A stretch of DNA of 64,000 bases. It comes from Lepisosteus oculatus. Its lineage: Eukaryota > Chordata > Actinopteri > Semionotiformes > Lepisosteidae. Under the pieces are notes generated by a model that saw nothing but the letters and a program-made list of their open reading frames with translations, searched no databases and had not been told where the DNA came from. Both the position numbers and the translations under genes were made by a program. The stretch is taken from contig NC_090716.1 in the NCBI RefSeq assembly GCF_040954835.1, forward strand, positions 10,101,775-10,165,774. The letters are read 5' to 3'. Positions within the stretch are counted from its first letter, which is position 1; the number at the start of each line of letters is the position of its first letter. This document shows, piece after piece, positions 39,301 through 50,807 of this stretch.

Positions 39301-42300
39301 TTATAAAACTGTTCACTGTGTCTGAGCCAGTCTCCATAGTCAAACCACATGTCCTCTTTTCCAAAAACAGGAAAATGGAAGAACAAGAGGGTACATTTTA
39401 TTATTCTATACCAACCCACACATATTTCTTGAACTGACTTCTCCAGTACAGGCAATGTGACAGTCAGAGTAGATGAAACTTCATTCTGGTGCCACTTCAT
39501 AAACCTCTGGTGTCAACTAAAATATCTTTGCAATTTGAGCCTGAATTGGCCTGGCAAAGAAAATCACATCAATTATAAAGGAACAATGTCTCTTCTTGAA
39601 ATTGCAACCAGGGATCGATGTTAATTGCAGACATGAAACTAAAGCCAGTCATGATTTTCAGTACTGAGTCACTTAAGTTAAATTGGATTCTTAGATGCTT
39701 TGTTGCTTCATGCTCTACCTTCTAAAGTCAGAATCTTATTTTCCAAGTGCTAAGTGCTATTTTCTAGAAAGCCCAAAGCTACCACCTAAACTAGTTTGGA
39801 TTTTGAAGACCACTTGTGCCCTGCTACAGTATGTTTTATTCAAGGTAAAAAACTGAGTTACAAGAGACTGGTAAAAATAACATACAGTATTTTTAAAATC
39901 CAAACATATAAACATGTGCCTAGGTATCCAGAGAAAATGGATGGCAGGCCTATTTACAATTGTGCTCCTCAGGGAATTATGCCTGGTTAGAGCTGCTGTT
40001 TGCTTTTTATCCATTCACAATTATGCCATTCTGACTCGCTCTGTTCTCTCAAATGAAAATGATGAATTAATTACATCTCTATTGCATTACCAACCACGGG
40101 AAAACAAAGGAAGCTAATTTAAGGACAGTGCTGTAATTAAGTTAGTCAGTGTGTCTAGTCAGAGAGAGGAGAAAGCCACACGCCATCTTAGGCCTACCTG
40201 TCTGTCCAGCTTCTGCTGCCGAAGACTGCTGCCCTCGTCATCAAGAACACTGCAGAGAAAACACAGTCTGAGTGTTAATAGAGTGATGTGTTTCACCCAC
40301 CATTTACACTTCATAAATATTGCATTTTTAGATTTTTGCAGAGCTACACATAACTTCAATTCAATTTATCACATGCACGCATGCAGTTTGCTCATTTTCA
40401 TGTATGCTCGAATGCAAAGATATTAAGAAAAACCCCAAAATATAAACACAGAACAGCAGCAACAATAACAAAGTTAAATTACATACAACTTCAATACAAG
40501 TCAGCACAAGCCGTGTGCAAGAAATAACATCAGTGTGGGTCAGCGCCAGAGGTAGAATTCAATAATCTGACAGCTTGCAGGAAGAAACTGTCTCTGAATC
40601 TGGAGATACGTGCCTTTATGCTCCTGTAAGGCTTACCAGAGGGGAAGGGGAGAGAAAAGTGAGAAACCAGGATGACTGTTATCCTTAGCAATACTCCCAG
40701 CCTTCCTGAGACAGAGCGTTGTAAAAAAGTCCACAATATAGAACTTGTACTTCAAAAATGGACTGGGCAGACCTGATCACCCCCTTTAACGGCTTTAGGT
40801 CACACAACGAGCTGCTGTCAAACCACACTGAAATACCGCATGGGAGCACACACCCAAAAGCGTACCTGTAAACTGTAGTAAGAATAATTTTTCAATCAAA
40901 TGGTTCAACTATCTGAAGAAGTAAAGGTGTTGTTCTTCTGCCCTACTCGGCACATTTACTTACAGTAATATGTATAATAGATTTGTTAGATTTGTATAAT
41001 ATTTGCATTTCCAAATATTTTAGTGGCTACGGTCCTAAATAAACTGTCTTCAGGAAACCTCTTGGATGTAACATACGGTAGCTGCTATTTTATTACTTTT
41101 TCCATAATTCATGCCATATAATGAATGAGAAGTAAAAGAACTGCCGACCAAAGACTCTTGTTAATGAGATGCTGAAGTGCTCTGCTGAGGGATTGTCTGA
41201 ACTGAAGCTGACCACTGAGAGAAGAGGTCACCGCGCACAGGGTAGTTGTACAGTGCAGCCAAAATACACCTGAAGAAGGCTCCACGGCCGAAACGTTGTG
41301 TTCTCTTTCTTCTTCTTTTTTTCAGCATGGAATAAACCTATTACTTGTTCCTTTGCAGCCTAAGCATGCTGACGCAGCTACCCACCTGAACTACAACCGC
41401 CAAAATACACATACCGCTTACATGGAATTTTACATTTTACAACATGCTTGACTGGATTTTCCATTCTGAATAGTGATCTCAAAAGCATACCACTGACAAG
41501 TTTCCTTTTTGTCAGCTCTGAGTGGTAGCATAGGCTTACAGTACAATGATATTACACTATACTAATATAACTATAATACAACTGGAAATTAGGGAACATC
41601 TACTGCAGATATGACATCTAAACATGCATATACATTATTCAGGGAATTCAAGGTGATTTTTCAAAAAACATAATATATAACAGAATTGCCCAGTGGGCTG
41701 GTTACCTTAAAAATTCTACAAAATCCTACACACTAAAAGCAAAAAAATATTTAAATTAAACCTCACAATAAAAAAAATTAAGGGGTATAAATTCAGCAGT
41801 GAGTCACAGATTGAAATTCTGGAAGTAACCCCATGAACACAATTAACTTCATACAGCTTTGATGCTTCCAGAAATAAAGAGCGAGTGTTAAAGGGTGAGA
41901 GTTGTTTATTGTCAAATATTAGTATACACTCATCCAATAACCTTTGTTTCCATTCATTAGCATTTTTTGGCACTAGACGTTTGCAATAAACACAGAATAA
42001 GGAAGTGCAATAAAATCGTGTGCAAAACTATTTATCCCTAATGTCCTGGAAAAATACTGTGAAGACAACTAATGTTAAGACATTACATAAGACAATCATT
42101 AAGTGGAATACTTGTTTCGCACTAGCAATACAGTGCAACTCTCATACAGAAAGATCTGTATTCATATCTTTAGTTATTTATTCACTGAAATTTCAATTCT
42201 AAGTTCATGTGGTTTGAATATACAGGCATTTTCATTTTAAAGAGTGGGATTACCAATAAAAATGATATAATTATGATTTAGAAATATTAATACCACTTGA

Positions 42301-45300
42301 ATATGTCTTATTTCAACAGAAGCTTAGGTTTAATCTATTTTTATTTTTTCAACAAGCTACCTTGTTGCAATTGCTAGTGATATTCATTTTTCAGATGTCA
42401 TATATTCAAGTTTATATTGATTTCTATGGTAGAAGTAAAAAAAAAACATTAACAAATTTGACGTTAGAAGTATTAGATAAAGCACAGAAAAAAATTACAC
42501 AAAAACCAAAAGATGTTACACAGGACAGTTTCTCTAGAGGTATGCAGTCTACTTAATTTCAGAATGAGGCTCCTCAAAACTCGATCTCACAGCAAAATTC
42601 ATGAACAATCATGAAAAAAAGAAAAAAGAAAAAGGTTCCATCCCTGCTATTATTGCGTATTTAAAATTGTAACAAAGCACTCTGCCTTGGATAAGTAAAT
42701 TATGAGCAAGCCAATTTCTATTTAGTTTATAATTAATTAATTTCACACAATGTAGTGAAAAAAGAGAGTTCTACCTTCATGAGCAGGGTACACAGGACAC
42801 CAGGCAGTGGTGTGGAATGGAAGACAGGCATGTACTGTAGTCCACAATAAAATTTCACAGCAATAGAGCTGCAGTTTCATAGAAAAGCGAGACTCCTTTA
42901 ATGACTTTATTGTTTTGATTTGCAGCTTGGTGGACTGTTTTACTAAATAACGTGTGTAACATGCTAAAAGAGATTTCTTAGCTAAAAATGTTTTATTGCT
43001 AGAAATGTTAAATAATACAAAAAGTACTCTGCTGGTCAACATTACTTTTTCTATACTAATACTATACCATACAAGGACAAGTCCAATCACAGCCAAGAGG
43101 ACTCCTATCTCATTTCTGTTTTGATGTACCCTTCTTAATCAGTTTAATAATTGCCCCTAATTTGCATTTCTCTGAACTGCTTTGACCAACTACAGCAAAA
43201 CCTTTTAACCTGCAAGTAAATACATACTGTATACTGTACAGTTTCCTTGCTCAAAAGAAGCAGAAGGCTGACAACTCCATGTCAATATTCAAATACTAGA
43301 AGATGACACTATAGTGGAGCTCTTTGTGAGCTTTGTTCTGTTGTCTACTACCTGGCCAACCAACATGATCGCGGATGTTATTTCAAAGAAAAATACAAAA
43401 TTACCCATTCAAACCCTTATTAACCTCATCTTCCCAGCCCAATACATTTCCTTAACATTTAAACATAAAGAAGTGAAAAGGGCTAAAACAAAACCTCTGT
43501 GTTTATGAGCTGTTAAGGTATATACAGTTTCTGTGTCACCAGTTACTATAAAGAAGGTCACACACTTGGTTTACAGTATATAACGATTGAAAGGTAACGA
43601 GGACACTTGATTATTTGCTCCGAGCCCATTATTCAAAACCAAGCCCATAAATGTAACCTTTCGACATGACAGATAGCTCAAAGAGGCCAGTGCACCTCCA
43701 AAGCAGACAGACAACAATATGGGAAAGAGAGATAAGAGTCTGCTGGCTCAGTCTGACAGCTGGAGCGTGCATCCCTGACCCTTGTGCACTATTCTTGCAG
43801 CTGGCTGCTAGATGCTTTGTGATGGAGAATTTTTTGCAGATAATATAAAAAAACTGCATAATGGATTTTTTTTTGTCATCGTTGCTTGTGTTACAAAAGC
43901 TGGATCTGTTCCTCTAGCACAGATGAATCGTCTCACATTCCATCTTATGATAGCCTCTGTACCCTGTCCTGTATGTTACCTAAATTAAATATTAGTTTGC
44001 TGTGCAGACAAGACTGAAAATAAATCAGGAATAAAATAAAGTGGGTATTTTTAACATTAACATGCAGGGCTGGTGACTGTCGGCTTTTTCATGCATCAAT
44101 TAGTTGAAACCCATTTCAAATATATTGTGCAAAATCAGCTGCTCCTGTCTTAATAATTCAGGCACAATTGTTATTAATGTCTAACATGTCCTCTGTGGAC
44201 TTACCCACATAGAATCTTGTAATGAGACTTATGGTTCCAGAAGAAAAGCATTTGTATTAAAGTAGCATGAAGAGAACTGCTAGGAAATTCCATTAAGGAA
44301 TAGGTTAAAACCAGTTCTGAAAGCATGACATACAGTGCTGAGTCATTGTTGTGGCATCACAGAGGTGAACACATACCTATAGACTGCAGAATACAGCTTC
44401 TGGGAATCTAAGCAACGGAAACTGCATCATCAAGTTTTAATGAGAGTGACTTAATCCAGTCCAGACCACTGAAAAATCTCATACTGGGTCTAGTTAAATA
44501 TTAGTCCAGTTTATACATTTTTCATAACACGCCAGATCTGTCATAGGAAACCTTCATTTGAACCGTGTAACCTAGCCGGGAGATCATGTGTGAAGGGCAT
44601 CTAATCCAGCAACATCCCACTAAGAAGGTGTAACAAATTGCTTAAGTGTCACCCTTTTCATTCACTACTCACAATCTACAGATGGCATCTCTGAAAGCTC
44701 TCTAATTAAAGCTAGTTTTGAGTATAGATGCCATTGTCTAACAACATAACTTTCATTCACTTATTTTACATTTTCTGTAAATTGTAAAATTGAGAAACCT
44801 ACTGTATATCCAAATGTGAATCACTGCATTTATGTTATTTATTTATACAAGCATTATTCAATTTTATTTGCTTACAATGCATAACTCAGCTTTATGGCCA
44901 CAATTTTAACATCTGTAATATTTCCCTTATTTTTAGGACAAACTATGCTTTTAGAAATATTGAAACACATTTGCAAGTCAAATGAAAACTGTGAAATTGG
45001 TTTGATTGTTCACAGCTTAATATGATTATGTAGGTTCAAGTAGGACACTGCACCCACAGGAAGCTGCTAAAAACATAGAGGTTAATTCTACTGAAAACCA
45101 GAAAAAAGGAAAAACATTTTCTTCAGGTGTAACCAGGTGAGAGGAATTAGCCTATACTTGTAACTTGATTAAATACTTCAAAGTAAAAAAATGACAGAAA
45201 CAGTGCTCTAGCAGCATTTGTGCAGACGAGCTCTTAGGCAATCAAAGCTCCATTATTAACCATGAACACCAAAGAAATGAATAATGCATTCAAAAACCCT

Positions 45301-46661
45301 TTTAAGAACATAAGGAAGGTTACAAACAAGAGGCCTACGTATCTTAGTGGGTTGCTACAGCTAATTCAATCCAATAGTTTCATCCAGTCATTTCTTTAAA
45401 AAAGCCAGGGCATCAGTTCCGACAACATGGCACTGTCTGCTCCGCATGCAACCCTGATGTCTTCATTAGACATAGCAGCCTCAAACACTTAAAAACACCA
45501 GGTCCAATATAGCTTCGCTATAGGCGGCCATAACAATATAGGCAGCAAGCAGGCTTGGTAACTTATAGCAACCAGCAACCAATGAGAAGAGATGGAGCAG
45601 AGTAACCATGGTAATGGGAGATTCTCCATAGAAGCAGCACCAGAAGCACGGCTCCAAATGCTATCAACTACAGCTACACCTTACTTTTGCACCTAATATA
45701 ACACAAACTGTTAATTGGTACAGAAATTATGAATTAACCTATCGGGCCGGAAGAAGCCAAACATAACCCTAATTTATGCTATGAGGAAAAGTAAGAGTTA
45801 CCGTCTGATTATACACAGGCAAACAAAGTCTGACCACTCTTCAGTCTGTTTAATGCTGAAATGATTGCTTAAAAAGACTAATGAACAAAAGAAAAGCTCT
45901 TTGGGGATCTGCATGTTTCACCTACATTTGTACAAACAACTAAAGTTAAAAAATGACAACAGAAAAAAAAAACACTGCACAGAAAATTATTTATTACCAT
46001 TTTATCAGTTTATTCTCCGCAAAGCCCCTTAACATTCTAGAGGAAAGAATAGGTGTACAATTGTTACAATTCAAGCAAAAATGTTATTCCTTTTAATTAA
46101 ATTTGCCATAAGACAAATTGTGAAAAACAATTTACTGCAGATCATCAATGATACACTGCACAGGAAAGGATGTACATTCATGATCAGAATTCATTCCAGA
46201 CTGAGAACTTAAAACCAGATCACACCTAAATGGGACATGCCCAATAAAAAGCATGAATGTTTTGATAATCTTGCAACAGTACAAAATTTTGTACTAAATA
46301 AGAATTTGTTTAGACAAGCTACACTTTTTCCAGACTCTTCTCCACTATGCACATATGTTAAATCACAGGAAAATTATATCATTACCTGAATAAATACAGC
46401 ATTGATTATAGGAGATTAATCTTAACTTTTTAACATACTACCCAACCTCATCTTTGCTGAGGTGTCCATGCAAACATGCACTGTCAAACACTGAAGCACA
46501 TTAGCCACGCAACAGAACTTTACTCCTGTCTCAGAAACCACATTCCCAAACCTGTGAAGCCACAAACAGACAAACATTACGTGCAGCCTATGGTAGCATA
46601 TGCAGAGACATAGATGGCAGTACCTGTAAGGGATCCAGTCAGAGTAATGCTTAGAACTCAT
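18172..46661 (-). CDS. TUB: TUB tubby protein (12 coding exons)
   Basis: Tubby binds PI(4,5)P2 through its C-terminal tubby domain, acts downstream of Gq-coupled receptors and, with IFT-A, carries GPCRs into cilia; mouse loss causes obesity and sensory degeneration. Exons in transcript order: 46624-46661, 40198-40249, 33426-33588, 29570-29704, 26929-27093, 26072-26193, 25210-25401, 22904-23016, 21275-21389, 20203-20301, 19169-19340, 18172-18305. All have GT-AG borders and sum to exactly 1500 bases (499 residues; human short isoform about 506). Seen: N-terminal SDWIPYSVLDDEG and [20 protein letters not shown] (IFT-A-binding and basic region), a low-complexity Lys/Ser/Ala part, an acidic stretch, then the tubby domain from about residue 248 to the C-terminal [16 protein letters not shown] keeps K325 and R327, equivalent to the mouse phosphoinositide-binding K330/R332. 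TUB rather than TULP1/3 because of the full N-terminal match and QILTVGQS. Confidence 0.97.
19169..19340 (-). CDS. TUB: TUB exon 11
   Basis: Translates as [40 protein letters not shown] and [17 protein letters not shown]. This contains the [14 protein letters not shown] signature of tubby proteins. Acceptor tttgccag, donor gtaagt; phase 0 in, phase 1 out. Confidence 0.97.
20203..20301 (-). CDS. TUB: TUB exon 10
   Basis: Exactly 33 codons: [19 protein letters not shown] then [14 protein letters not shown], a near-invariant tubby block. Acceptor tttttag, donor gtaagt; phase 0 on both sides. Confidence 0.97.
21275..21389 (-). CDS. TUB: TUB exon 9
   Basis: Acceptor atttttcag, donor gtaagt. Translates as [29 protein letters not shown] and RQELAAICY, part of the central tubby barrel. 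Phase 2 in, phase 0 out. Confidence 0.96.
22904..23016 (-). CDS. TUB: TUB exon 8 (phosphoinositide-binding residues)
   Basis: Codes for [20 protein letters not shown], then [19 protein letters not shown]325 and R327 in GKLR are the positions known in mouse (K330, R332) to bind PI(4,5)P2. Phase 0 in, phase 2 out; donor gtcagt. Confidence 0.96.
24858..24965 (+). repeat. Decayed CCATCCATTATCC-type fish repeat
   Basis: Begins CCATCCATTATCCCCAG and later has GGGAAGACACAGGGAGCAAG and CCCTGGAT. This resembles a very common fish repeat in which CATCCATTTTC... is followed by a packed-with-G block and ACACCCTGGAT. Heavily decayed. Confidence 0.4.
25210..25401 (-). CDS. TUB: TUB exon 7 (start of tubby domain)
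   Basis: Begins [20 protein letters not shown] and enters the tubby domain at about residue 248 with [20 protein letters not shown], ending LEREDGKK. Locally GC-rich. Exactly 64 codons, phase 0 on both sides; acceptor ccttcag, donor gtcagg. Confidence 0.96.
26072..26193 (-). CDS. TUB: TUB exon 6 (acidic/serine stretch)
   Basis: Codes for [20 protein letters not shown], then [20 protein letters not shown]. The acidic run comes from an imperfect GAAGAT/GAAGAA repeat (seen as cttcat/cttctt on the plus strand), a possible site of length variation. Donor gtacgc; phase 1 in, phase 0 out. Confidence 0.94.
26929..27093 (-). CDS. TUB: TUB exon 5
   Basis: Acceptor ctggcag, donor gtactg. Contains [25 protein letters not shown] and [11 protein letters not shown], corresponding to mammalian QILTVGQS and QDLRATMQRK. 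The region between these blocks is divergent, as in other vertebrates. Phase 1 in and out. Confidence 0.93.
28890..29090 (-). repeat. Possible SINE-like fragment
   Basis: CAGCAGGGACTTGAACCTTT, then CCTGACCCTAACCACTGCTA, looks like the reverse strand of a tRNA-derived SINE head (GGTTCAAGTCCC is B-box-like). No clear A box, so this is tentative. Confidence 0.35.
29570..29704 (-). CDS. TUB: TUB exon 4
   Basis: Acceptor ctgcgtag; donor gttagc, a weak version of the consensus. Codes for [12 protein letters not shown], a Ser/Ala/Lys-rich low-complexity stretch and [10 protein letters not shown], matching mammalian KEKKGKHKG. Phase 1 in and out. Confidence 0.92.
29705..33425 (-). other. TUB: TUB intron 3
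   Basis: A 3.7-kb AT-rich intron with one recognisable interspersed repeat at its high-coordinate end (about 32925-33185) and no other notable structure. Confidence 0.85.
32925..33185 (+). repeat. Fish interspersed repeat (CATCCATT...GAACCCAGG type)
   Basis: In order: CATCTATCCATTGTCTAACT, TCATAGGGGAGTCGGAGCCT, CCAATTAACCTACCAGTCTG, TTTTGGGACTGTGGAA, CACGAGGAGAAC and TTGAACCCAGG. This order is diagnostic of a repeat found in thousands of copies in fish genomes. The copy is moderately decayed. Confidence 0.75.
33426..33588 (-). CDS. TUB: TUB exon 3
   Basis: Acceptor gtcttccag, donor gtaaga. Translates as [20 protein letters not shown], then [20 protein letters not shown] and [14 protein letters not shown]. 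The basic KQKKKR is a plausible nuclear localisation signal. Phase 0 in, phase 1 out. Confidence 0.95.
33589..40197 (-). other. TUB: TUB intron 2
   Basis: A 6.6-kb AT-rich intron. No repeats or exons are recognised; there is a short G run near 34450. Confidence 0.85.
40198..40249 (-). CDS. TUB: TUB exon 2
   Basis: A 52-base exon between ctctgcag and gtaggc. It codes for [17 protein letters not shown], phase 2 in and phase 0 out. Part of the conserved N-terminal helix that in mammals contacts IFT-A. Confidence 0.95.
40340..40862. repeat. Fish interspersed repeat, unclassified
   Basis: Contains TTTATCACATGCACGCATGC, AAGCCGTGTGCAAGAA, CAGCTTGCAGGAAGAAACTG, TCTCTGAATCTGG and a CCAGAGGGGAAGG block. 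This order is common to a dispersed repeat in many fish genomes, but I cannot assign its transposon class. Boundaries are approximate. Confidence 0.6.
41266..41392 (+). repeat. GAAGAAGG/CCGAAACG repeat, copy D
   Basis: The best-preserved copy: CTGAAGAAGGCTCCACGGCC, GAAACGTTGTGTTC, TTCAGCATGGAATAAACC, TTGCAGCCTAAGCATGCTGA, CGCAGCTACCCACC. Its CpGs are intact, suggesting it is younger than copy B. Confidence 0.85.
45303..45436 (-). mobile_element. LINE-type 3' fragment (CR1/L2-like), copy 1
   Basis: ACATAAGGAAGGTTACAAAC followed by CATCCAGTCATTTCT, AAAAAGCCAGGGCATC and CCGACAACATGG. Reversed, this is the common 3' end that codes for the last part of a LINE reverse-transcriptase protein (WNKLPxHVV...SFK type). 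Decayed. Confidence 0.6.
46624..46661 (-). CDS. TUB: TUB exon 1 (start codon)
   Basis: Coding part is only 38 bases: [12 protein letters not shown] plus two bases, then donor gtactg. It joins exon 2 to give ...DWIPYSVLDDEG, the N-terminus of the shorter vertebrate TUB isoform. An ORF running on past the donor is intron. Confidence 0.92.
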
Positions 46662-47060
46662 ATCTCACATTGACATCTGCCTGAAATTTCAGCAAGACAG
46701 TCTGTAGCAGCAGACGATGATCCTTCTGATAGACCCCATGCATCCAGTGCAGCCTGACCATCCTCTGCTTCAGAAACGGTGCTTGTAAAATAGACGTCTG
46801 TAGCGACTTTTAATCTGCTGCTAGTTCCAGGCGCTAGCTACTGTACACAGGAGGCATGCACTGAACTGATGTCATTAAACTACACCCGAGATCCGGTTGA
46901 AATGTTCCTCAATCATGCATACAGAAAACACATTTTCCCTTTCTCTCTCACTCACTCCCTCTTGTGCACCTACTCTCCCTCTCTCCTGTCTCTCTCTCTC
47001 TCCGAGAAGCTTCAGCGCAGCCAGAATCTAGCATATGACCACAGTGAGTGACAAACAGGT
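46662..47060 (-). promoter_or_regulatory. TUB: TUB 5' UTR and promoter region (probable)
   Basis: Sequence directly upstream of the TUB start codon. A pyrimidine-rich tract at about 46940-47001 (CTCTCTC runs, so GAGAGAG on the TUB strand) is the most promoter-like element; GA tracts are common near core promoters. No clear TATA box or CpG island is seen, unlike the RIC3 promoter. The start site cannot be set from sequence alone. Confidence 0.35.
46940..47001. repeat. CT/GA-rich simple tract
   Basis: Imperfect (CT)n with short interruptions, about 280-340 bases upstream of the TUB ATG. Confidence 0.8.
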
Positions 47061-47455
47061 AGCAGCAGGCCTCTTTTGTCAAGAGCCTTTGATGTCAGTG
47101 GTCCAGGGTTTTGTTTTTATTTTGCCCTCCCTGATGTTTAAGGATGCACACAGTCTGGAAAGGATAAAATGTTCTCCCTTTATCATGCTTTATTAATTCA
47201 TTCCAAGTGCACGGCTCATTAGCATGGGACAACACGGAGAAGGGGTAATTTTCTTTTGATTTACCTAAGTGTTCCTCCTAAACAAAGAAAGACTGAGTGT
47301 AATGTAAAAATAAAATGCAGCATATTCTGTGCTAGTAACACATCTACATCCCCTCCGCTTTATTCTATGAATTAGCAGTAATGTGTGATTATTGTTAACC
47401 ATAAAAAGAATAATGATGGTGACGATGGTGAAAAGGTCCAATGTTGTATTTTTAT

Positions 47456-47474
47456 TGTATTGTATTGTATTTCT
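47456..47474. repeat. (TATTG)n short tandem
   Basis: About four TATTG/TTGTA pentamer units. Confidence 0.7.
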
Positions 47475-49257
47475 GCATGGGTTATTCTGACACTTTAATG
47501 TAGGAAAACTGAATAAAACTAAAAACAAGATTGATCCCACAACAAAACAGCAAAATGCTACTGACTGTGATGTCAGGAAAGATAGCAATATGCATTAAAA
47601 AATGAAATTCAGAAGTTCATTTGCAAGTTCCCATTAACCTCCTATTTCTGCAATTTTACTTTATCCTAGCATGATTGTGTTTACCAGTGTGCAATGTTTT
47701 TACAAAAAGTAAATCTAAAAATATGTAAAATGTGAATGCTTATTTATTTTTTTTTGTAAAACATACAGTACATATTAAATAAGCATCTGACAAATATTTT
47801 ATTACTGGGTCTTTTAGTTTTGACTACATACTGTACAGGCATCTTACAAATGAGATTTAAATCGATGACCTGCTGTCATCACTGTGCTTTAAATGCTTCA
47901 CGTTTTATTAAATATATACTGTATAGTATTTTATAGTTTATTAAGGAATACTCCATACAAATAATAGCATTTAACCTACATTAATTGATTCTAATGGCAA
48001 AGACCTTCATAAATCTGAAAAATGAAACTGAAGCTCCCATGTATGAGATTTTGTTTGGCATCCTTTCCTCATCGTTTTTAATAGACAAATTATATACAAA
48101 AGCAACTATTCAATGGGAGAAGGTCTATATATTTATTTAAGCATTGATGTTAATCTTAAATGACATGCAACAGTGATGCATTGGAGAAATTATCAGTTAC
48201 AGTTCATAAAGAGAAGGCACAGCGGTTTGGGGTGATTTATGTTCTTGGCAGGAATTAAAGAAAAAATAAACTTACTTTTACACTTTGCATTCATGTAGCT
48301 ATTGAGTTATTGACTTTTTTCCCAGATCCATTCTAATTCCAACTAATTCAGCAATGTCTTTGTCTTATTGTATTGTGCTTCAAAATGAAAATCATTCATT
48401 TTGTAACTTGTACAGTATCTCTATTTTGTTGTTCTTATGTGTAGCTTGAATACCCCAGGTTTCCCACTGTTACATAATGTCACTTTTATATTTGCCTGGC
48501 AGGCAGATCACCAAATACTTCCTTGGTACAGGTTTAGTGTGTGGTTTATCAAATAAAAATGACTAAGATCATTTAGAGGGCTCTTCATTGACTATATACT
48601 CTTTAGAAATGGTTGGAAGGCTTCAGTTTCTGATCAGTAAGCCCACATGGAAATTCATTCAGGGATCATTTGGAAATGATTAAGTGCAATGTTACTGCAA
48701 AATAGATTAATTTCTATGTATAGAACAATAAAACTTTTGGTTTAGGAGAACTAAATTAATTAAATAAGTTGGGAAATGAATATATCAATGGAATGTTTCT
48801 AAGTACAAATGACCTGAACTTGAGCACCTATAACCCAAATGGGTGGGAGTTATAAGTGAGAAGTGTGAAAAATACAGAGCTGACTGGCAAGTCTCCAGGT
48901 GCCGTCTCCTGACTGTTAGATGTAAGCGGCAGGTGAATGAACAGAGTCTGCCCCCATTCCAAAATCTGGGTTAAAACATTTGCTTTACATGTTTCCATGC
49001 TGAAAAAAATACCTCAAGAAAGAAATACAGTACACCCTCAGTGAAAGTCAAACTTATCATGCCAAGTGAACCAAAACGATTCAGAGCAAGAACATGACTT
49101 TGAGTGAGTCAATCCTATAGAAAATGTTGGAACAAGTCCAACAGCAGCAATTTAGAAGGTTTAGTCTCACCATTAACATACCTGTCCTAATAGAGAGACT
49201 TAATAGGCCACAGTGAAAATGTACTCCAAGCTATATTTCAATATCTTACTGACTAAG

Positions 49258-49490
49258 GTAAGATCACTTTATTGGCCATATACAGTACAATTTCTTGTAT
49301 TAGGAATTTGTCTTTTCACATACTGGGGGTCAGAGCGCAGGGTCAGCCATTTATAAGGCGCCCCTGGAGCAGTTGGGGTTAAGGGCCTTGCTCAGGGGCC
49401 CAACAGAGTAGGATTCCTCTGCCGGCCGCGGGATACGAACCGGCAACCTTCCAGCCACAGGCGCAGATCTTAGCCACAGAGCCACCACTC
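49258..49490 (-). mobile_element. tRNA-derived SINE, nearly complete
   Basis: On the minus strand a tRNA-like head has an A box TGGCTCTGTGG (plus 49474-49484) and a B box GGTTCGTATCC (plus 49431-49441) at normal tRNA spacing. A GC-rich body follows (GGGCCCCTGAGCAAGGCCCT), then a tail ending CCAATAAAGTGATCTTA, a LINE-type 3' end. The low decay marks it as the youngest recognisable element in the window. Confidence 0.85.
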
Positions 49491-50807
49491 AACTCCCATG
49501 AATCCATGACTCACAAAGCAAGGTCAACGTATAGAAAGAGTTGGTCATTGTTTTGGAAGAAACATTTCTCTCAAACATAAAGGATAAAAATTGAGCTTCA
49601 AACAGAATACTATGTTCATTCCACGAGGTTCCAATCAATTCTGACTTCAAGACAATATAGTTTGCTGTCATTCTGAATAACCACTCTTCCTCTCATCTCT
49701 TTTTAAACAGATAAAGAAGGAATTCTCTCAGAAACAAACTGAAAACAAATTATTCATGTAAACGTTGAGCACAAGATAAAATCTTTTTTTCACTCATTAT
49801 TTATTAACTGAAATTTGATTTACTCCATCTATATATATATAAACTAACACATTGCTTTAGAGGTATTCACTGTGCTACACGTGTTTGCGCATGACGATCC
49901 AGACAAATAATTTTAGTTTCATCTTAATCTTAAAATTCAAGATTGTTATTATGAGGAGATAAACTATCTATTTTTTTAATTTAAAGACATTACATCATTA
50001 CTTACAAAAAATTGGTTTTTGACCCATCTAGATATTTGAACATAAGTTATCTAGTGCAGTACTTCAAAGCCTGACCACCAAGGTTAGCTTAACAGATTCT
50101 GAATTTACTATTTATAGAATATGTCTAAATTATTAATCAGTTATTGCAGCTTGATTATGTTTTGTAGGAGTAACCTACAGTTTCATTTAAGAAGATAACC
50201 AGGGGCATGTGGAGAAAAAAAAATCTCTTGTTCTTCAGAGAGGAAAGTGCTTTCTAGAAACATATTCATCTACTGATGCTATTGCTAATAAACACAGATG
50301 GAACCCCTGACCATTGGAACCTCAGTATAACCTTAAGCAATAGTATGGCAACTGCAGTTTAATTTAGCACCTTTCAACTAGCTTAGATTTGTTTTGCCTG
50401 TCCCCCTCAAGCATACGTGCCACTTGAAATGTCACAAAGCTGAACATGTTCCTGCGACAGAAAACTATTATAGCTCACCACGTTCTATACTGTCAGAATG
50501 CACCTTTGTAATAGACAGCCAATGTGAGATTTTCAGGAATCACATCATGCTCAATGGCCTAAACCACAACAAACTTTAGTTGCTCAGTGAAAGGGATTGT
50601 TTTATTGGTCATTTTACTTTGACCTTTCATTACAATTCAGAGATAAATCACTTAGTTGGAGCTGTAAACCTGGAAGACAACAGTTTGATTTAAAAAAATA
50701 GCTTCTAGATACACAATGCACCAACCCAATCTGGATCAGGAACATCAGAGGACTGAATGTTATTACCATACATTACTGCCTACCTCATTTTGGGGGGCGT
50801 CCTTTCA

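Larger units (their letters stand above)
40250..46623 (-). other. TUB: TUB intron 1
   Basis: A 6.4-kb intron separating the short first coding exon from exon 2. It carries three interspersed repeats (40.34-40.86, 41.27-41.39 and 45.30-45.44 kb). I looked for the alternative first exon used by the long mammalian isoform (RKYWKEGREIAR block) and did not see it. Confidence 0.8.

Noticed and set aside
46422..46661. A 79-codon open frame starting at the TUB ATG
   Set aside because: Only the first 12 codons are exon; the rest reads through the donor into intron 1.
18172..46661. Assignment to TULP1 or TULP3 instead of TUB
   Set aside because: The N-terminus SDWIPYSVLDDEG, the QILTVGQS block, total length and neighbouring RIC3 all fit TUB.
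49431..49484. A functional tRNA gene
   Set aside because: A and B boxes are present but the sequence continues into a SINE body and LINE-type tail, and no proper acceptor stem closes it.
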